NCBI GenBank assembly: GCA_963580455.1
Contig: OY756961.1
Location: 16,101,001 to 16,165,000, forward strand
DNA: 64,000 bases
Origin: Euonymus europaeus
Taxonomy: Eukaryota; Streptophyta; Magnoliopsida; Celastrales; Celastraceae
Direction of reading: 5' to 3'
Within the stretch, counting starts at the first letter, position 1; each line of letters opens with the position of its first letter. Of the stretch, positions 14,071 to 27,537 are shown one piece after another. The translations under genes and the position numbers were made by a program. The notes below the pieces were generated by a model, which saw only the letters and a program-made list of their open reading frames with translations, did not search any database and had not been told where the DNA came from.

Positions 14071-14640
14071 AAACACGAACTTTCTATGACAAATGGACAA
14101 AGTCGTTAAAAGCTCCTCCATAGAGAGAGTTGAGCGACTTCGGACCATCAAAGTTGCTCGGTGTACAATTTTTATTGTTCTTATATGTCAAATTTTACGA
14201 GTATGAGCTTCATAGATTATTTCGATGCCAAAACACCAACTTTCTATGACAAGTGGACAAAACCGTTAAAAGCTCCTCATAGAGAGAGTTGAGCAACTTC
14301 CGACCATCAAAGGTGCTCGGGATAGACTTTTTATTGTTCTTCTATGTCAAATTTTACGAGTATAAGCTTCATAGATTATTTCGATGCCAAAACACGAACT
14401 TTCTATGACAAATGGACAAAGTCGTTAAAAGCTCCTCCATAGAGAGAGTTGAGCGACTTCGGACCATCAAAGTTGCTCGGTGTGCAATTTTTATTGTTCT
14501 TATATGTCAAATTTTACGAGTATGAGCTTCATAGATTATTTCGATGCCAAAACACCAACTTTCTATGACAAATGGACAAAACCGTTAAAAGCTCCTCATA
14601 GAGAGAGTTGAGCAACTTCCGACCATCAAAGGTGCTCGGT
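14071..14640. repeat. 2-monomer tandem duplication (319 bp)
   Basis: The unit with ACACGAACTTTC and GGACAAAGTCGTT at 14075 recurs at 14394. The following TATGAGCTTCATAG and one-base-short AGCTCCTCATAGAG units recur in the same order. The odd 319-bp spacing comes from the shared 1-bp deletion. Confidence 0.78.
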
Positions 14641-16330
14641 GTACACTTTTTATTGTTCTTATATGTCAAATTTTATGAGTATAAGCTTCATAAATTATTT
14701 CGATGCCAAAACACCAACTTTCTATGATAAATGGACGAAACCGTTAAAAGCTCCTCCATAGAGAGAGTTCAGCAACTTCGGACCATCAAAATTGATCTAT
14801 GTATACTTTTTATTGTTCTTCTATGTCAAATTTTACGAGTATAAGCTTCCTAGATTATTTTGATGCGAAAACAACAACTTTCTATGACAAATGGACAAAA
14901 CCGCCAAAAGCTCCTCCATAGAGAGTGTTGAGCGACTTCTGACCTTCAATGTTGCTCGGACAACTTTTATTGTTCTTATATGTCAAATTTTACGATTATA
15001 AGCTTCATAGATTATTTCGATGCCAAAACACCAACTTTCTTTGACAAATGGACAAAACCATTAGAAGCTCCTCTATAGAGAGAGTTGAGCAACTTCGGAT
15101 TATCGAAGTTGCTCGGGATAGACTTTTTATTGTTCTTCTATGTCAAATTTTACGAGTTTAAGCTTCCTACATTATTTCGAAGCCAAAACACCAACTTTAA
15201 ATGACAAATGGACAAAGCCGTTAAAAGCTCCTCCATAGAGAGAGTTGAGCAACTTGGGACCATCAAAGTTGCTCGGTGTAAAATTTTTATTGTTCTCATA
15301 TGTCAAAGTTTTTGAGTATAAGCTTCATAGATTATTTCGATGCCAAAACACCAACTTACTATGACAAATGGACAAAACCGTTAAGAGCTCCTCCATAGAG
15401 AGAGTTGAGCAACTTCGGAATATCAAAGTTGCTCGAGATAGACATTTTATTGTTCTTCTAAGTCAAATTTTACGAGTATAAGCTTCCTAGATTATTTCAA
15501 TGCCAAAACACCAACTTTCTATGACAGATGGAAAAAACCGTTAAAAGCTCCTCCATAGAGTGAGTTAAGCAACTTCGGACCATCACAATTGCTCTATGTA
15601 CGCTTTTTATTGTTCTTCTATTTAAAATTTTATGAGTATAAGCTTCCTAGATTATTTCGATGCCAAAACACCAAATTTTTATGACAAATGGACAAAACCG
15701 TTAAATGCTCCCCCATAGAGAGAGTTGAGCAACTTCGGACCATCAAAGTTGCTCGGTGTACACTTTTTATTGTTCTTCTATGTTAAATTTTATGAGTATA
15801 AGCTTCCTACATTATTTCGATGCCAAAACACCAACTTTCTATGACAAATGGACGAAACCGTTAGAAGCTCCTCCATAGAGAGAGTTGAGCAACTTCGGAC
15901 CATCAAAGGTGCTCGGTGTACACTTTTTATTGTTCTTATATGTCAAATTTTATGTGTATAAGCTTCATAGATTATTTCGATGCCAAAACACCAACTTTCT
16001 ATGACAAATGGACGAAACCGTTAAAAGCTCCTCCATAGAGAGAGTTCAGCAACTTCGGACCATCAAAATTGCTCTATGTATACTTTTTATTGTTCTTCTA
16101 TGTAAAATTTTATGAGTATAAGCTTCCTAGATTATTTTGATGCCAAAAAAACAACTTTCTATGACAAATGGACAAAACCGCAAAAGGCTCCTCCATAGAG
16201 AGTGTTGAGCGACTTCTGACCTTCGATGTTGCTCGGTGTACAATTTTTATTGTTCTTATATGTCAAATTTTACGATTATAAGCTTCATAGATTATTTCGA
16301 TGCCAAAACACCAACTTTCTTTGACAAATG

Positions 16331-16640
16331 GACGAAACCGTTAGAAGCTCCTCCTTAGAGATAGTTGAGCAACTTCGGATCATCGAAGTTGCTCGGGATA
16401 GACTTTTTATTGTTCTTCTATGTCAAATTTTACGAGTATGAGCTTCCTACATTATTTCGATGACAAAACACCAACTTTCTATGACAAATGGACGAAACCG
16501 TTAGAAGCTCCTCCTTAGAGATAGTTGAGCAACTTCGGATTATCGAAGTTGCTCGGGATAGACTTTTTATTGTTCTTCTATGTCAAATTTTACGAGTATG
16601 AGCTTCCTACATTATTTCGATGCCAAAACACCAACTTTCT
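16331..16640. repeat. Adjacent near-identical monomers (160-bp single-unit duplication)
   Basis: Two neighbouring units share GACGAAACCGTTAGAAGC, CCTTAGAGATAGTTG, CGAAGTTGCTCGGGATAG and GAGTATGAGCTTCCTAC. They differ at only a few positions (for example GGATCATCG versus GGATTATCG). This is the smallest amplification step seen in the array. Confidence 0.75.
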
Positions 16641-16720
16641 ATGACAAATGGACAAAGCCGTTAAAAGCTCCTCCATAGAGAGAGTCGAGCAACTTGGGAC
16701 CATCAAAGTTGCTCGGTGTA

Positions 16721-16760
16721 AAATTTTTATTGTTCTCATATGTCAAAAAACCAACTTTCT
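16721..16760. repeat. Truncated monomer junction (unit of 120 bp)
   Basis: The distance between successive CCAACTTTCT blocks drops to 120 bp. The text runs from TATGTCAAA directly into AAAACCAACTTTC, losing the TTTTACGAG, AAGCTT and TTTCGATG segment, including the HindIII site. An A-run at both edges offers microhomology. The sequence to the right resembles units near 22200, so the event may also have removed whole monomers. Confidence 0.85.
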
Positions 16761-17156
16761 ATGACAAATGGACAAAACCGTTAAAAGCACCTCCATAGAG
16801 TTAGTTAAGCAACTTCGGACCACCACAATTGCTCTATGTACGCTTTTTATTGTTCTTCTATTTAAAATTTTACGAGTATAAGCTTCCTAGATTATTTCGA
16901 TGCCAAAACACCAACTTTCTATGACAAATGGACAAAACCATTAAAAGCTCCCTCATAGAGAGAGTTGAGCAACTTCGGACCATCAAAGTTGCTCGGTGTA
17001 CACTTTTTATTGTTCTTCTATGTCAAATTTTATGAGTATAAGCTTCCTACATTATTTCGATGCCAAAACACCAACTTTCTATGACAAATGGACGAAACCT
17101 TTTAAAAGCTCCTCCATAGAGAGAGTTGAGCAACTTCGGACCATCAAAATTGCTCT

Positions 17157-18290
17157 ATGTACACTTTTTATTGTTCTTCTATGTCAAATTTTACGAGTAT
17201 AAGCTTCCTAGATTATTTCGATGCCAAAACACCAACTTTCTGTGACAAATGGACAAAACTGTTAAAAGCTCCTCTATACAGAGTGTTGAGCGACTTCGGA
17301 CCATCAAAGTTGCTCGGTGTACAATTTTTATTGTTCTTATATGTCAAATTTTACGAGTATATGCTTCATAGATTATTTCGATGCCAAAACACCAAATTTC
17401 TATGACAAATGGACAAAACCGTTAAAAGCTCCTCCATAGAGAGAGTTGAGCAACTTTGGACCATCAAAATTGCTCTATGTATACTTTTTATTGTTCTTCT
17501 ATGTTAAATTTTACGAGTATAAGCTTCCAAGATTATTTCGATGCCAAAACACCAACTTTCTATGACAAATGGACAAAACCGTTAAATGCTCCTCCATAGA
17601 GAGTGTTGAGCGACTTCGGAATTTCAAAGTTGCTCGGTGTTCAATTTTTATTGTTCTTATATGTCAAATTTTACGAGTATAAGCTTCATAGATTATTTCG
17701 ATGCCAAAACACTAACTTTCTATGACAAATGGTCAAAACCGTTAAAAGCTTTTGCATAGAGATAGTTGAGCAACTTCGGACTATCAAAGTTTCTCGGGAT
17801 AGACTTTTTATTTTTCTTCTATGTTAAATTTTACGAGTATAAGCTTCCTAGATTATTTCGATGCCAAAACGCCGACTTTCTATGACAAGTCGACAAAACC
17901 GTTAAAAGCTCCTCCATAGAGAGAGTTGAGCAACTTTGGACCATCAAAATTGCCCTTTATATACTTTTTATTGTTCTTATATGTGAAATTTTACGAGTAT
18001 AAGCTTCCTAAATTATTTCGATGCCGAAACACCAACTTTCTATAAAAAATAGACAAAACCGTTAAGAGCTCCTCCTTAGAGAGAGTTGAGCAACTTCGGA
18101 CTATCAAAGTTTCTCGGGATATACTTTTTTTTGTTCTGCTATGTAAAATTTTACGAGTATAAGCTTCCTAGATTATTTCGATGCCAAAACACCAACTTTC
18201 TATGACAAATGGACAAAACCGTTAAAAGCTCCTCCATAGAGAGTGTTGAGCGACTTCGGACCTTCACAGTTGCTCGGTGTACAATTTTTA
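17157..18290. repeat. HOR core of the 17-26 kb domain, copy 1
   Basis: A seven-monomer series with markers CTCTATACAGAG, AAGCTTCCAAG, GGTGTTCAATTTTT, AAATGGTCAAAACCG, CTTTTGCATAGAGATAG, TTGCCCTTTATA and CTATAAAAAATAGAC. It recurs at +3,041 bp and again further right. A-type and C-type units alternate through much of it, giving a 320-bp dimer rhythm. Confidence 0.82.
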
Positions 18291-18294
18291 TTGT
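18281..18294. other. Second short dyad in A-type monomers (ACAAT-TTTT-ATTGT)
   Basis: A perfect 5-bp inverted repeat with a four-T spacer lies directly downstream of the main dyad in units reading GTACAATTTTTATTG. Units reading GTACACTTTTTATTG lose it by one base, so it is subtype-specific. The arms are short and AT-rich, so chance is a real possibility. Confidence 0.45.
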
Positions 18295-19319
18295 TCTTAT
18301 ATGTCAAATTTTACGAGTATAAACTTCATAGATTATTTCGATGCCAAAACACCAACTTTCTATGACAAATGGACAAAACCGTTAAAAGCTCCTCCATAGA
18401 GAGAGTTGAGCAACTTCGGAACATCAAAGTTGCTTGGTGTACACTTTTTATTGTTCTTATATGTCAAATTTTATGAGTATAAGCTTCATAGATTATTTCG
18501 ATGCCAAAACACCAACTTTCTATGACAAATGGACGAAACCGTTAAAAGCTCCTCCATAGAGAGTCTTGAGCGACTTCGGACCTTCAAAGATGCTCGATGT
18601 ACAATTTTTATTGTTCATATATGTCAAATTTTACGAGTATGAGCTTCATAGATTATTTCGATGCAAAAACACCAACTTTCTATGACAAATGGACAAAACC
18701 GTTAAAAGCTCTTCCATATAGAGAGTTGAGCAACTTCGGACCATCAAAATTGCTCTATGTATACTTTTTATTGTTCTTCTATCTCAAATTTTATGAGTAT
18801 AAGCTTCCTACATTATTTCGATGCCAAAACACCAACTTTCTATGACAAATGGACGAAACCGTTAAAAGCTCCTCCATAGAGAGAGTTGAGCAACTTCGGA
18901 CCATCAAAATTGCTCTATGTACACTTTTTATTGTTCTTCTATGTCAAATTTTACGAGTATAAGCTTCATAGATTATTTCGATGCCAAAACACCAACTTTC
19001 TATGACAAATGGACAAAACCGTTAGAAGCTCCTCCATAGAGAGAGTTGAGCAACTTCCGACCATCAAAGGTGCTCAGTGTACACTTTTTATTGTTCTTAT
19101 ATGTGAAATTTTATGAGTATAAGCTTCATAGATTATTTTGATGCCAAAAGAACAACTTTCTGTGACAAATGGACAAAGCCGTTAAAAGCTCCTCCATAGA
19201 GAAAGTTGAGCAACTTCCGACCATCAAAGGTGCTCGGTGTACACTTTTTATTGTTCTTATATGTCAAATTTTAGGTGTATAAGCTTCATAGATTATTTCG
19301 ATGCCAAAACACCAACTTT

Positions 19320-21330
19320 CTACGACAAATGGACGAAACCTTTTAAAAGCTCCTCCATAGAGAGAGTTAAGCAACTTCGGACCATCAAAATTGCTCTATG
19401 TACACTTTTTATTGTTCTTCTATGTCAAATTTTACGAGTATAAGCTTCCTAGATTATTTCGATGCCAAAACACCAACTTTCTATGACAAATGGACAAAAC
19501 TGTTAAAAGCTCCTCTATACAGAGTGTTAAGCGACTTCGGACCATCAAAATTGCTCGGTGTACAATTTTTATTGTTCTTATATGTCAAATTTTACTAGTA
19601 TATGCTTCATAGATTATTTCGATGCCAAAACACCAACTTTCTATGACAAATGGACAAAACCGTTAAAAGCCCCTCCATAGAGAGAGTTCAGCAACTTCGG
19701 ACCATCAAAATTGCTCTATGTACACTTTTTATTGTTCTTCTATGTCAAATTTTACGAGTATAAGCTTCCTAGATTATTTCGATGCCAAAACACCAACTTT
19801 CTATGACAAATGGACAAAACTGTTAAATGCTCCTCCATAGAGAGTGTTGAGCGACTTCGGACCTTGAAAGTTGCTCGGTGTACAATTTTTATTGTTCTTA
19901 TATGTCAAATTTTACGAGTATGAGCTTCATAGATTATTTCGATGCAAAAACACCAACTTTCTATGACAAATGGACAAAACCGTTAAAAGCTCTTCCATAT
20001 AGAGAGTTGAGCAACTTCGGACCATCAAAATTGCTCTATGTATACTTTTTATTGTTCTTCTATCTCAAATTTTATGAGTATAAGCTTCCTACATTATTTC
20101 GATGCCAAAACACCAACTTTCTATGACAAATGGACGAAACCGTTAAAAGCTCCTCCATAGAGAGAGTTGAGCAACTTCGGACCATCAAAATTGCTCTATG
20201 TACACTTTTTATTGTTCTTCTATGTCAAATTTTACGAGTATAAGCCTCCTAGATTATTTCGATGCCAAAACACCAACTTTCTGTGACAAATGGACAAAAC
20301 TGTTAAAAGCTCCTCTATATAGAGTGTTGAGCGACTTCGGACCATCAAAGTTGCTCGGTGTACAATTTTTATTGTTCTTATATGTCAAATTTTACAAGTA
20401 TATGCTTCATAGATTATTTCGATGCCAAAACATCAAATTTCTATGACAAATTGACAAAACCGTTAAAAGCTCCTCCATAGAGAGAGTTGAGCAACTTCGG
20501 ACCATCAAAATTGCTCTATGTATACTTTTTATTGTTCTTCTATGTTAAATTTTACGAGTATAAGCTTCCAAGATTATTTCGATGCCAAAACACCAACTTT
20601 CTACGACAAATGGACAAAACCGTTAAATGCTCCTCCATAGAGAGTATTGAGCGACTTCGGACCTTCAAAGTTGCTCGGTGTTCAATTTTAATTGTTCTTA
20701 TATGTCAAATTTTACGAGTATAAGCTTCATAGATTATTTCGATGCCAAAACACTAACTTTTTATGACAAATGGTCAAAACCGTTAAAAGCTTTTCCATAG
20801 AGATAGTTGAGCAACTTCGGACTATCAAAGTTTCTCGAGATAGACTTTTTATTTTTCTTCTATGTTAAATTTTACGAGTATAAGCTTCCTAGATTATTTC
20901 GATGCCAAAACGCCAACTTTCTATGACAAATCGACAAAACCGTTAAAAGCTCCTCCATAGAGAGAGTTGAGCAACTTTGGACCATCAAAATTGCCCTTTA
21001 TACACTTTTTATTGTTCTTCTATGAGAAATTTTACGAGTATAAGCTTCCTAAATTATTTCGATGCCGAAACACCAACTTTCTATAAAAAATAGACAGAAC
21101 CGTTAAGAGCTCCTCCTTAGAGAGAGTTGAGCAACTTCGGACTATCAAAGTTTCTCGGGATATACTTTTTTTTGTTCTTCTATGTAAAATTTTACGAGTA
21201 TAAGCTTCCTAGATTATTTCGATGCCAAAACACCAACTTTCTATGACAAATGGACAAAACTGTTAAAAGCTCCTCCATAGAGAGTGTTGAACGACTTCGG
21301 ACCTTCACAGTTGCTCGGTGTACAATTTTT
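19320..21330. repeat. 20-monomer-spaced HOR segment, copy a
   Basis: About 2 kb that recurs 3,201 bp downstream (20 monomers + 1) at about 22520-24500. It contains the 17-kb core series again (20198-21330), preceded by units with TAGTATATGCTTC, CTGTTAAATGC, ACCTTGAAAG and TATGAGCTTCATAG. A shorter 8-monomer-spaced repeat links 18560-18960 with 19841-20241. Confidence 0.8.
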
Positions 21331-22519
21331 ATTGTTCTTCTATGTCAAATTTTATGAGTATAAGCTTCCTACATTATTTCGATGCCAAAACACCAACTTT
21401 CTATGACAAATGGACGAAACCGTTAAAAGCTCCTCCATAGAGAGAGTTGAGCAACATCTGACCATCAAAGGTGCTCGGTGTACACTTTTTATTGTTCTTA
21501 TATGTCAAATTTTATGAGTATAAGCTTCATAGATTATTTCGATGCCAAAACACCAACTTTCTATGACAAATGGACGAAACCGTTAAAAGCTCCTCCATAG
21601 AGAGAGTTCAGCAACTTCGGACCATCAAAATTGCTCTATGTATACTTTTTATTGTTCTTCTATGTCACATTTTACGAGTATAAGCTTCCTAGATTATTTT
21701 GATGCCAAAAAAACAACTTTCTATGACAAATGGACAAAACCGCTAAAGGCTCCTCCATAGAGAGTGTTGAGCGACTTCTGACCTTCAATGTTGCTCGGTG
21801 TACAATTTTTATTGTTCTTATATGTCAAATTTTACGATTATAAGCTTCATAGATTATTTCGATGCCAAAACACCAACTTTCTTTGACAAATGGACAAAAC
21901 CGTTAGAAGCTCCTCCTTAGAGAGAGTCGAGCAACTTGGGACCATCAAAGTTGCTCGGTGTAAAATTTTTATTGTTCTCATATGTCAAATTTTTTGAGTA
22001 TAAGCTTCATAGATTATTTCGATGCCAAAAAACCAACTTTCTATGACAAATGGACAAAACCGTTAAGAGCTCCTCCATAGAGAGAGTTGAGCAACTTCGG
22101 AATATCAAAGTTGCTCGAGATAGACATTTTATTGTTCTTCTAAGTCAAATTTTACGAGTATAAGCTTCCTAGATTATTTCAATGCCAAAACACCAACTTT
22201 CTATGACAGATGGAAAAAACCGTTAAAAGCTCCTCCATAGAGTTAGTTAAGCAACTTCGGACCATCACAATTGCTCTATGTACGCTTTTTATTGTTCTTC
22301 TATTTAAAATTTTACGAGTACAAGCTTCCTAGATTATTTCGATGCCAAAACACCAACTTTCTATGACAAATGGACAAAACCAGTAAAAGCTCCCCCATAG
22401 AGAGAGTTGAGCAACTTCGGACCATCAAAGTTGCTCGGTGTACACTTTTTATTGTTCTTCTATGTCAAATTTTATGAGTATAAGCTTCCTACATTATTTC
22501 GATGCCAAAACACCAACTT

Positions 22520-24510
22520 TCTATGACAAATGGACGAAACCTTTTAAAAGCTCCTCCATAGAGAGAGTTGAGCAACTTCGGACCATCGAAATTGCTCTAT
22601 GTACACTTTTTATTGTTCTTCTATGTCAAATTTTACGAGTATAAGCTTCCTAGATTATTTCGATGCCAAAACACCAACTTTCTATGACAAATGGACAAAA
22701 CTGTTAAAAGCTCCTCTATACAGAGCGTTAAGCGACTTCGGACCATCAAAGTTGCTCGGTGTACAATTTTTATTGTTCTTATATGTCAAATTTTACAAGT
22801 ATATGCTTCATAGATTATTTCGATGCCAAAACACCAACTTTCTATGACAAATGGACAAAACCGTTAAAAGCTCCTCCATAGAGAGAGTTGAGCAACTTCG
22901 GACCATCAAAATTGCTCTATGTACACTTTTTACTGTTCTTCTATGTCAAATTTTACTAGTATAAGCTTCCAAGATTATTTCGATGCCAAAACACCAACTT
23001 TCTATGACAAATGGACAAAACCGTTAAATGCTCCTCCATAGAGAGTGTTGAGCGACTTCGGACCTTGAAAGTTGCTCGGTCTACAATTTTTATTGTTCTT
23101 ATATGTCAAATTTTACGAGTATGAGCTTCATAGATTATTTCGATGCCAAAACACCAACTTTCTGTGACAAATGGACAAAACCGTTAAAAGCTCCTCCATA
23201 TAGAGAGTTGAGCAACTTCGGACCATCAAAATTGCTCTATGTATACTTTTTATTGTTCTTCTATGTCAAATTTTATGAGTATAAGCTTCCTACATTATTT
23301 CGATGCCAAAACACCAACTTTCTATGACAAATGGACGAAACCGTTAAAAGCTCCTCCATAGAGAGAGTTGAGCAACTTCGGACCATCAAAATTGCTCTAT
23401 GTACACTTTTTATTGTTCTTCTATGTCAAATTTTACGAGTATAAGCTTCCTAGATTATTTCGATGCCAAAACACCAACTTTCTGTGACAAATGGACAAAA
23501 CTGTTAAAAGCTCCTCTATACAGAGTGTTGAGTGACTTCGGACCATCAAAGTTGCTCGGTGTACAATTTTTATTGTTCTTATATGTCAAATTTTACAAGT
23601 ATATGCTTCATAGATTATTTCGATGCCAAAACACCAAATTTCTATGACAAATGGACAAAACCGTTAAAAGCTCCTCCATAGAGAGAGTTGAGCAACTTCG
23701 GACCATCAAAATTGCTCTATGTATACTTTTTATTGTTCTTCTATGTTAAATTTACGAGTATAAGCTTCCAAGATTATTTCGATGCCAAAACACCAACTTT
23801 CTATGACAAATGGACAAAACCGTTAAATGCTCCTCCATAGAGAGTGTTGAGCGACTTCGGACCTTCAAAGTTGCTCGGTGTTCAATTTTTATTGTTCTTA
23901 TATGTCAAATTTTACGAGTATAAGCTTCATAGATTATTTCGATGCCAAAACACTAACTTTCTATTACAAATGGTCAAAACCGTTAAAAGCTTTTCCATAG
24001 AGATAGTTGAGCAACTTCGGACTACCAAAGTTTCTCGGGATAGACTTTTTATTTTTCTTCTATGTTAAATTTTACGAGTATAAGCTTCCTAGATTATTTC
24101 GATGCCAAAACGCCAACTTTCTATGACAAATCGACAAAACCGTTAAAAGCTCCTCCATAGAGAGAGTTGAGCAACTTTGGACCATCAAAATTGCCCTTTA
24201 TACACTTTTTATTGTTCTTCTATGTGAAATTTTACGAGTATAAGCTTCCTAAATTATTTCGATGCCGAAACACCAACTTTCTATAAAAAATATACAGAAC
24301 CGTTAAGAGCTCCTCCTTAGAGAGAGTTGAGCAACTTCGGACTATCAAAGTTTCTCGGGATATACTTTTTTTTGTTCTTCTATGTAAAATTTTACGAGTA
24401 TAAGCTTCCTAGATTATTTCGATGCCAAAACACCAACTTTCTATGACAAATAGACAAAACCGTTAAAAGCTCCTCCATAGAGAGTGTTGAGCGACTTCGG
24501 ACCATCAAAA
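22520..24510. repeat. 20-monomer-spaced HOR segment, copy b
   Basis: This copy matches 19320-21300 at an offset of 3,201 bp with the same series of rare variants, including CTATACAGAG, CTTCCAAG, GGTGTTCAA, TGGTCAAAACC and TTGCCCTTTATACAC. It ends near 24510, where the GACCATCAAAATTG unit replaces ACCTTCACAGTTG. Confidence 0.8.
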
Positions 24511-24699
24511 TTGCTCTATGTACAATTTTTATTGTTCTTATATGTCAAATTTTACGAGTATAAACTTCACAGATTATTTAGATGCCAAAACACCAACTTT
24601 CTATGACAAATGGACAAAACCGTTAAAAGCTCCTCCATAGAGAGAGTTGAGCAACTTCGGACCATCAAAGTTGCTCGGTGTACAATTTTTATTGTTCTT

Positions 24700-26250
24700 A
24701 TATGTCAAATTTTACAAGTATATGCTTCATAGATTATTTCGATGCCAAAACACCAACTTTCTATGACAAATGGACAAAACCGTTAAAAGCTCCTCCATAG
24801 AGAGAGTTGAGCAACTTCGGACCATCAAAATTGCTCTATGTACACTTTTTACTGTTCTTCTATGTCAAATTTTACTAGTATAAGCTTCCAAGATTATTTC
24901 GATGCCAAAACACCAACTTTCTATGACAAATGGACAAAACCGTTAAATGCTCCTCCATAGAGAGTGTTGAGCGACTTCGGACCTTGAAAGTTGCTCGGTG
25001 TACAATTTTTATTGTTCTTATATGTCAAATTTTACGAGTATGAGCTTCATAGATTATTTCGATGACAAAACACCAACTTTCTATGACAAATGGACAAAAT
25101 CGTTAAAAGCTTCTCCATATAGAGAGTTGAGCAACTTCGGACCATCAAAATTGCTCTATGTATACTTTTTATTGTTCTTCTATGTCAAATTTTATGAGTA
25201 TAAGCTTCCTACATTATTTTGATGCCAAAACACCAACTTTCTATGACAAATGGACGAAACCGTTAAAAGCTCCTCCATAGAGAGAGTTGAGCAACTTCGA
25301 ACCATCAAAATTGCTCTATGTACGCTTTTTATTGTTCTTCTATGTCAAATTTTACGAGTATAAGCTTCCTAGATTATTTCGATGCCAAAATACCAACTTT
25401 CTGTGACAAATGGACAAAACTGTTAAAAGCTCCTCTATACAGAGTGTTGAGCGACTTCGGACCATCAAAGTTGCTCGGTGTACAATTTTTATTGTTCTTA
25501 TATGTCAAATTTTACAAGTATATGCGTCATAGATTATTTCGATGCCAAAACACCAAATTTCTATGACAAATGGACAAAACCGTTAAAAGCTCCTCCATAG
25601 AGAGAGTTGAGCAACTTCGGACCATCAAAATTGCTCTATGTATACTTTTTATTGTTCTTCTATGTTAAATTTTACGAGTATAAGCTTCCAAGATTATTTC
25701 GATGCCAAAACACCAACTTTCTATGACAAATGGACAAAACCGTTAAATGCTCCTCCATAGAGAGTGTTGAGCGACTTCGGACCTTCAAAGTTGCTCGGTG
25801 TTCAATTTTTATTGTTCTTATATGTCAAATTTTACGAGTATAAGCTTCATAGATTATTTCGATGCCAAAACACTAACTTTCTATGACAAATGGTCAAAAC
25901 CGTTAAAAGCTTTTGCATAGAGATAGTTGAGCAACTTCGGACTACCAAAGTTTCTCGGGATAGACTTTTTATTTTTCTTCTATGTTAAATTTTACGAGTA
26001 TAAGCTTCCTAGATTATTTCGATGCCAAAACGCCAACTTTCTATGACAAATCGACAAAACCGTTAAAAGCTCCTCCATAGAGAGAGTTGAGCAACTTTGG
26101 ACCATCAAAATTGCCCTTTATACACTTTTTATTGTTCTTCTATGTGAAATTTTACGAGTATAAGCTTCCTAAATTATTTCGATGCGAAACACCAACTTTC
26201 TATAAAAATTAGACAGAACCGTTAAGAGCTCCTCCTTAGAGAGAGTTGAG
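24700..26250. repeat. 12-monomer-spaced HOR segment, copy c
   Basis: This copy matches 22780-24330 at 1,919-1,920 bp. The core series is present once more, with ACCAAAGTTTCTCGGG shared with copy b and TTTTGCATAG shared with copy 1 at 17.7 kb. It ends at a 1-bp-short GATGCGAAACACC unit near 26185. Confidence 0.8.
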
Positions 26251-26988
26251 CAACTTCGGACCTTCACAGTTGCTCGGTGTACAATTTTTATTGTTCTTAT
26301 ATGTCAAATTTTACGAGTATAAACTTCATAGATTATTTCGATGCCAAAACACCAACTTTCTATGACAAATAGACAAAACCGTTAAAAGCTCCTCCATAGA
26401 GAGAGTTGAGCAACTTCGAAACATCAAAGTTGCTTGGTGTACACTTTTTATTGTTCTTATATGTCAAATTTTATGAGTATAAGCATCATAGATTATTTCG
26501 TTGCCAAAACACCAACTTTCTATGACAAATGGACGAAACCGTTAAAAGCTCCTCCATAGAGAGTGTTGAGCGACTTCGGACCTTCAAAGATGCTCGATGT
26601 ACAATTTTTATTGTTCTTATATGTCAAATTTTAAGAGTATAAGCTTCATAGATTATTTCGATGACAAAATACCAACTTTCTTTGACAAATGGACAAAACC
26701 GTTAAAAGCTCCTCCATAGAGAGAGTTGAGCAACTTCCGACCATCAAAGGTGCTCGGTGTACACTTTTTATTGTTCTTATATGTGAAATTTTATGAGTAT
26801 AAGCTTCATAGATTATTTTGATGCCAATAGAACAACTTTCTGTGACAAATGGACAAAGCCGTTAAAAGCTCCTCCATAGAGAGAGTTGAGCAACTTCCGA
26901 CCATCAAAGGTGCTCGGTGTACACTTTTTATTGTTCTTATATGTCAAATTTTATGAGTATAAGCTTCATAGATTATTTCGATGCCAAA

Positions 26989-27537
26989 ACACCAACTTTC
27001 TATGACAAATGGACAAAACTGTTAAAAGCTCCTCTATACAGAGCGTTAAGCGACTTCGGACCATCGAAGTTGCTCGGTGTACAATTTTTATTGTTCTTAT
27101 ATGTCAAATTTTACTAGTATATGCTTCATAGATTATTTCGATGCCAAAACACCAACTTTCTATGACAAATGGACAAAACCGTTAAAAGCTCCTCCATAGA
27201 GAGAGTTGAGCAACTTCCGACCATCAAAGGTGCTCGGTGTACACTTTTTATTGTTCTTCTATGTCAAATTTTACGAGTATAAGCTTCCTAGATTATTTCG
27301 ATGCCAAAACACCAACTTTCTATGACAAATGGACAAAACTGTTAAAAGCTCCTCTATACAGAGCGTTAAGCGACTTCGGACCATCGAAGTTGCTCGGTGT
27401 ACAATTTTTATTGTTCTTATATGTCAAATTTTACTAGTATATGCTTCATAGATTATTTCGATGCCAAAACACCAACTTTCTATGACAAATGGACAAAACC
27501 GTTAAAAGCTCCTCCATAGAGAGAGTTGAGCAACTTC
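26989..27537. repeat. Exact 320-bp dimer duplication
   Basis: Positions 26989-27217 and 27309-27537 are identical as far as I can read (about 229 bp), offset by exactly 320 bp. Both carry CTATACAGAGCGTTAAGCG, CCATCGAAGTTG and TTTTACTAGTATATGC. The unchanged sequence marks a very recent two-monomer duplication. Confidence 0.85.
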
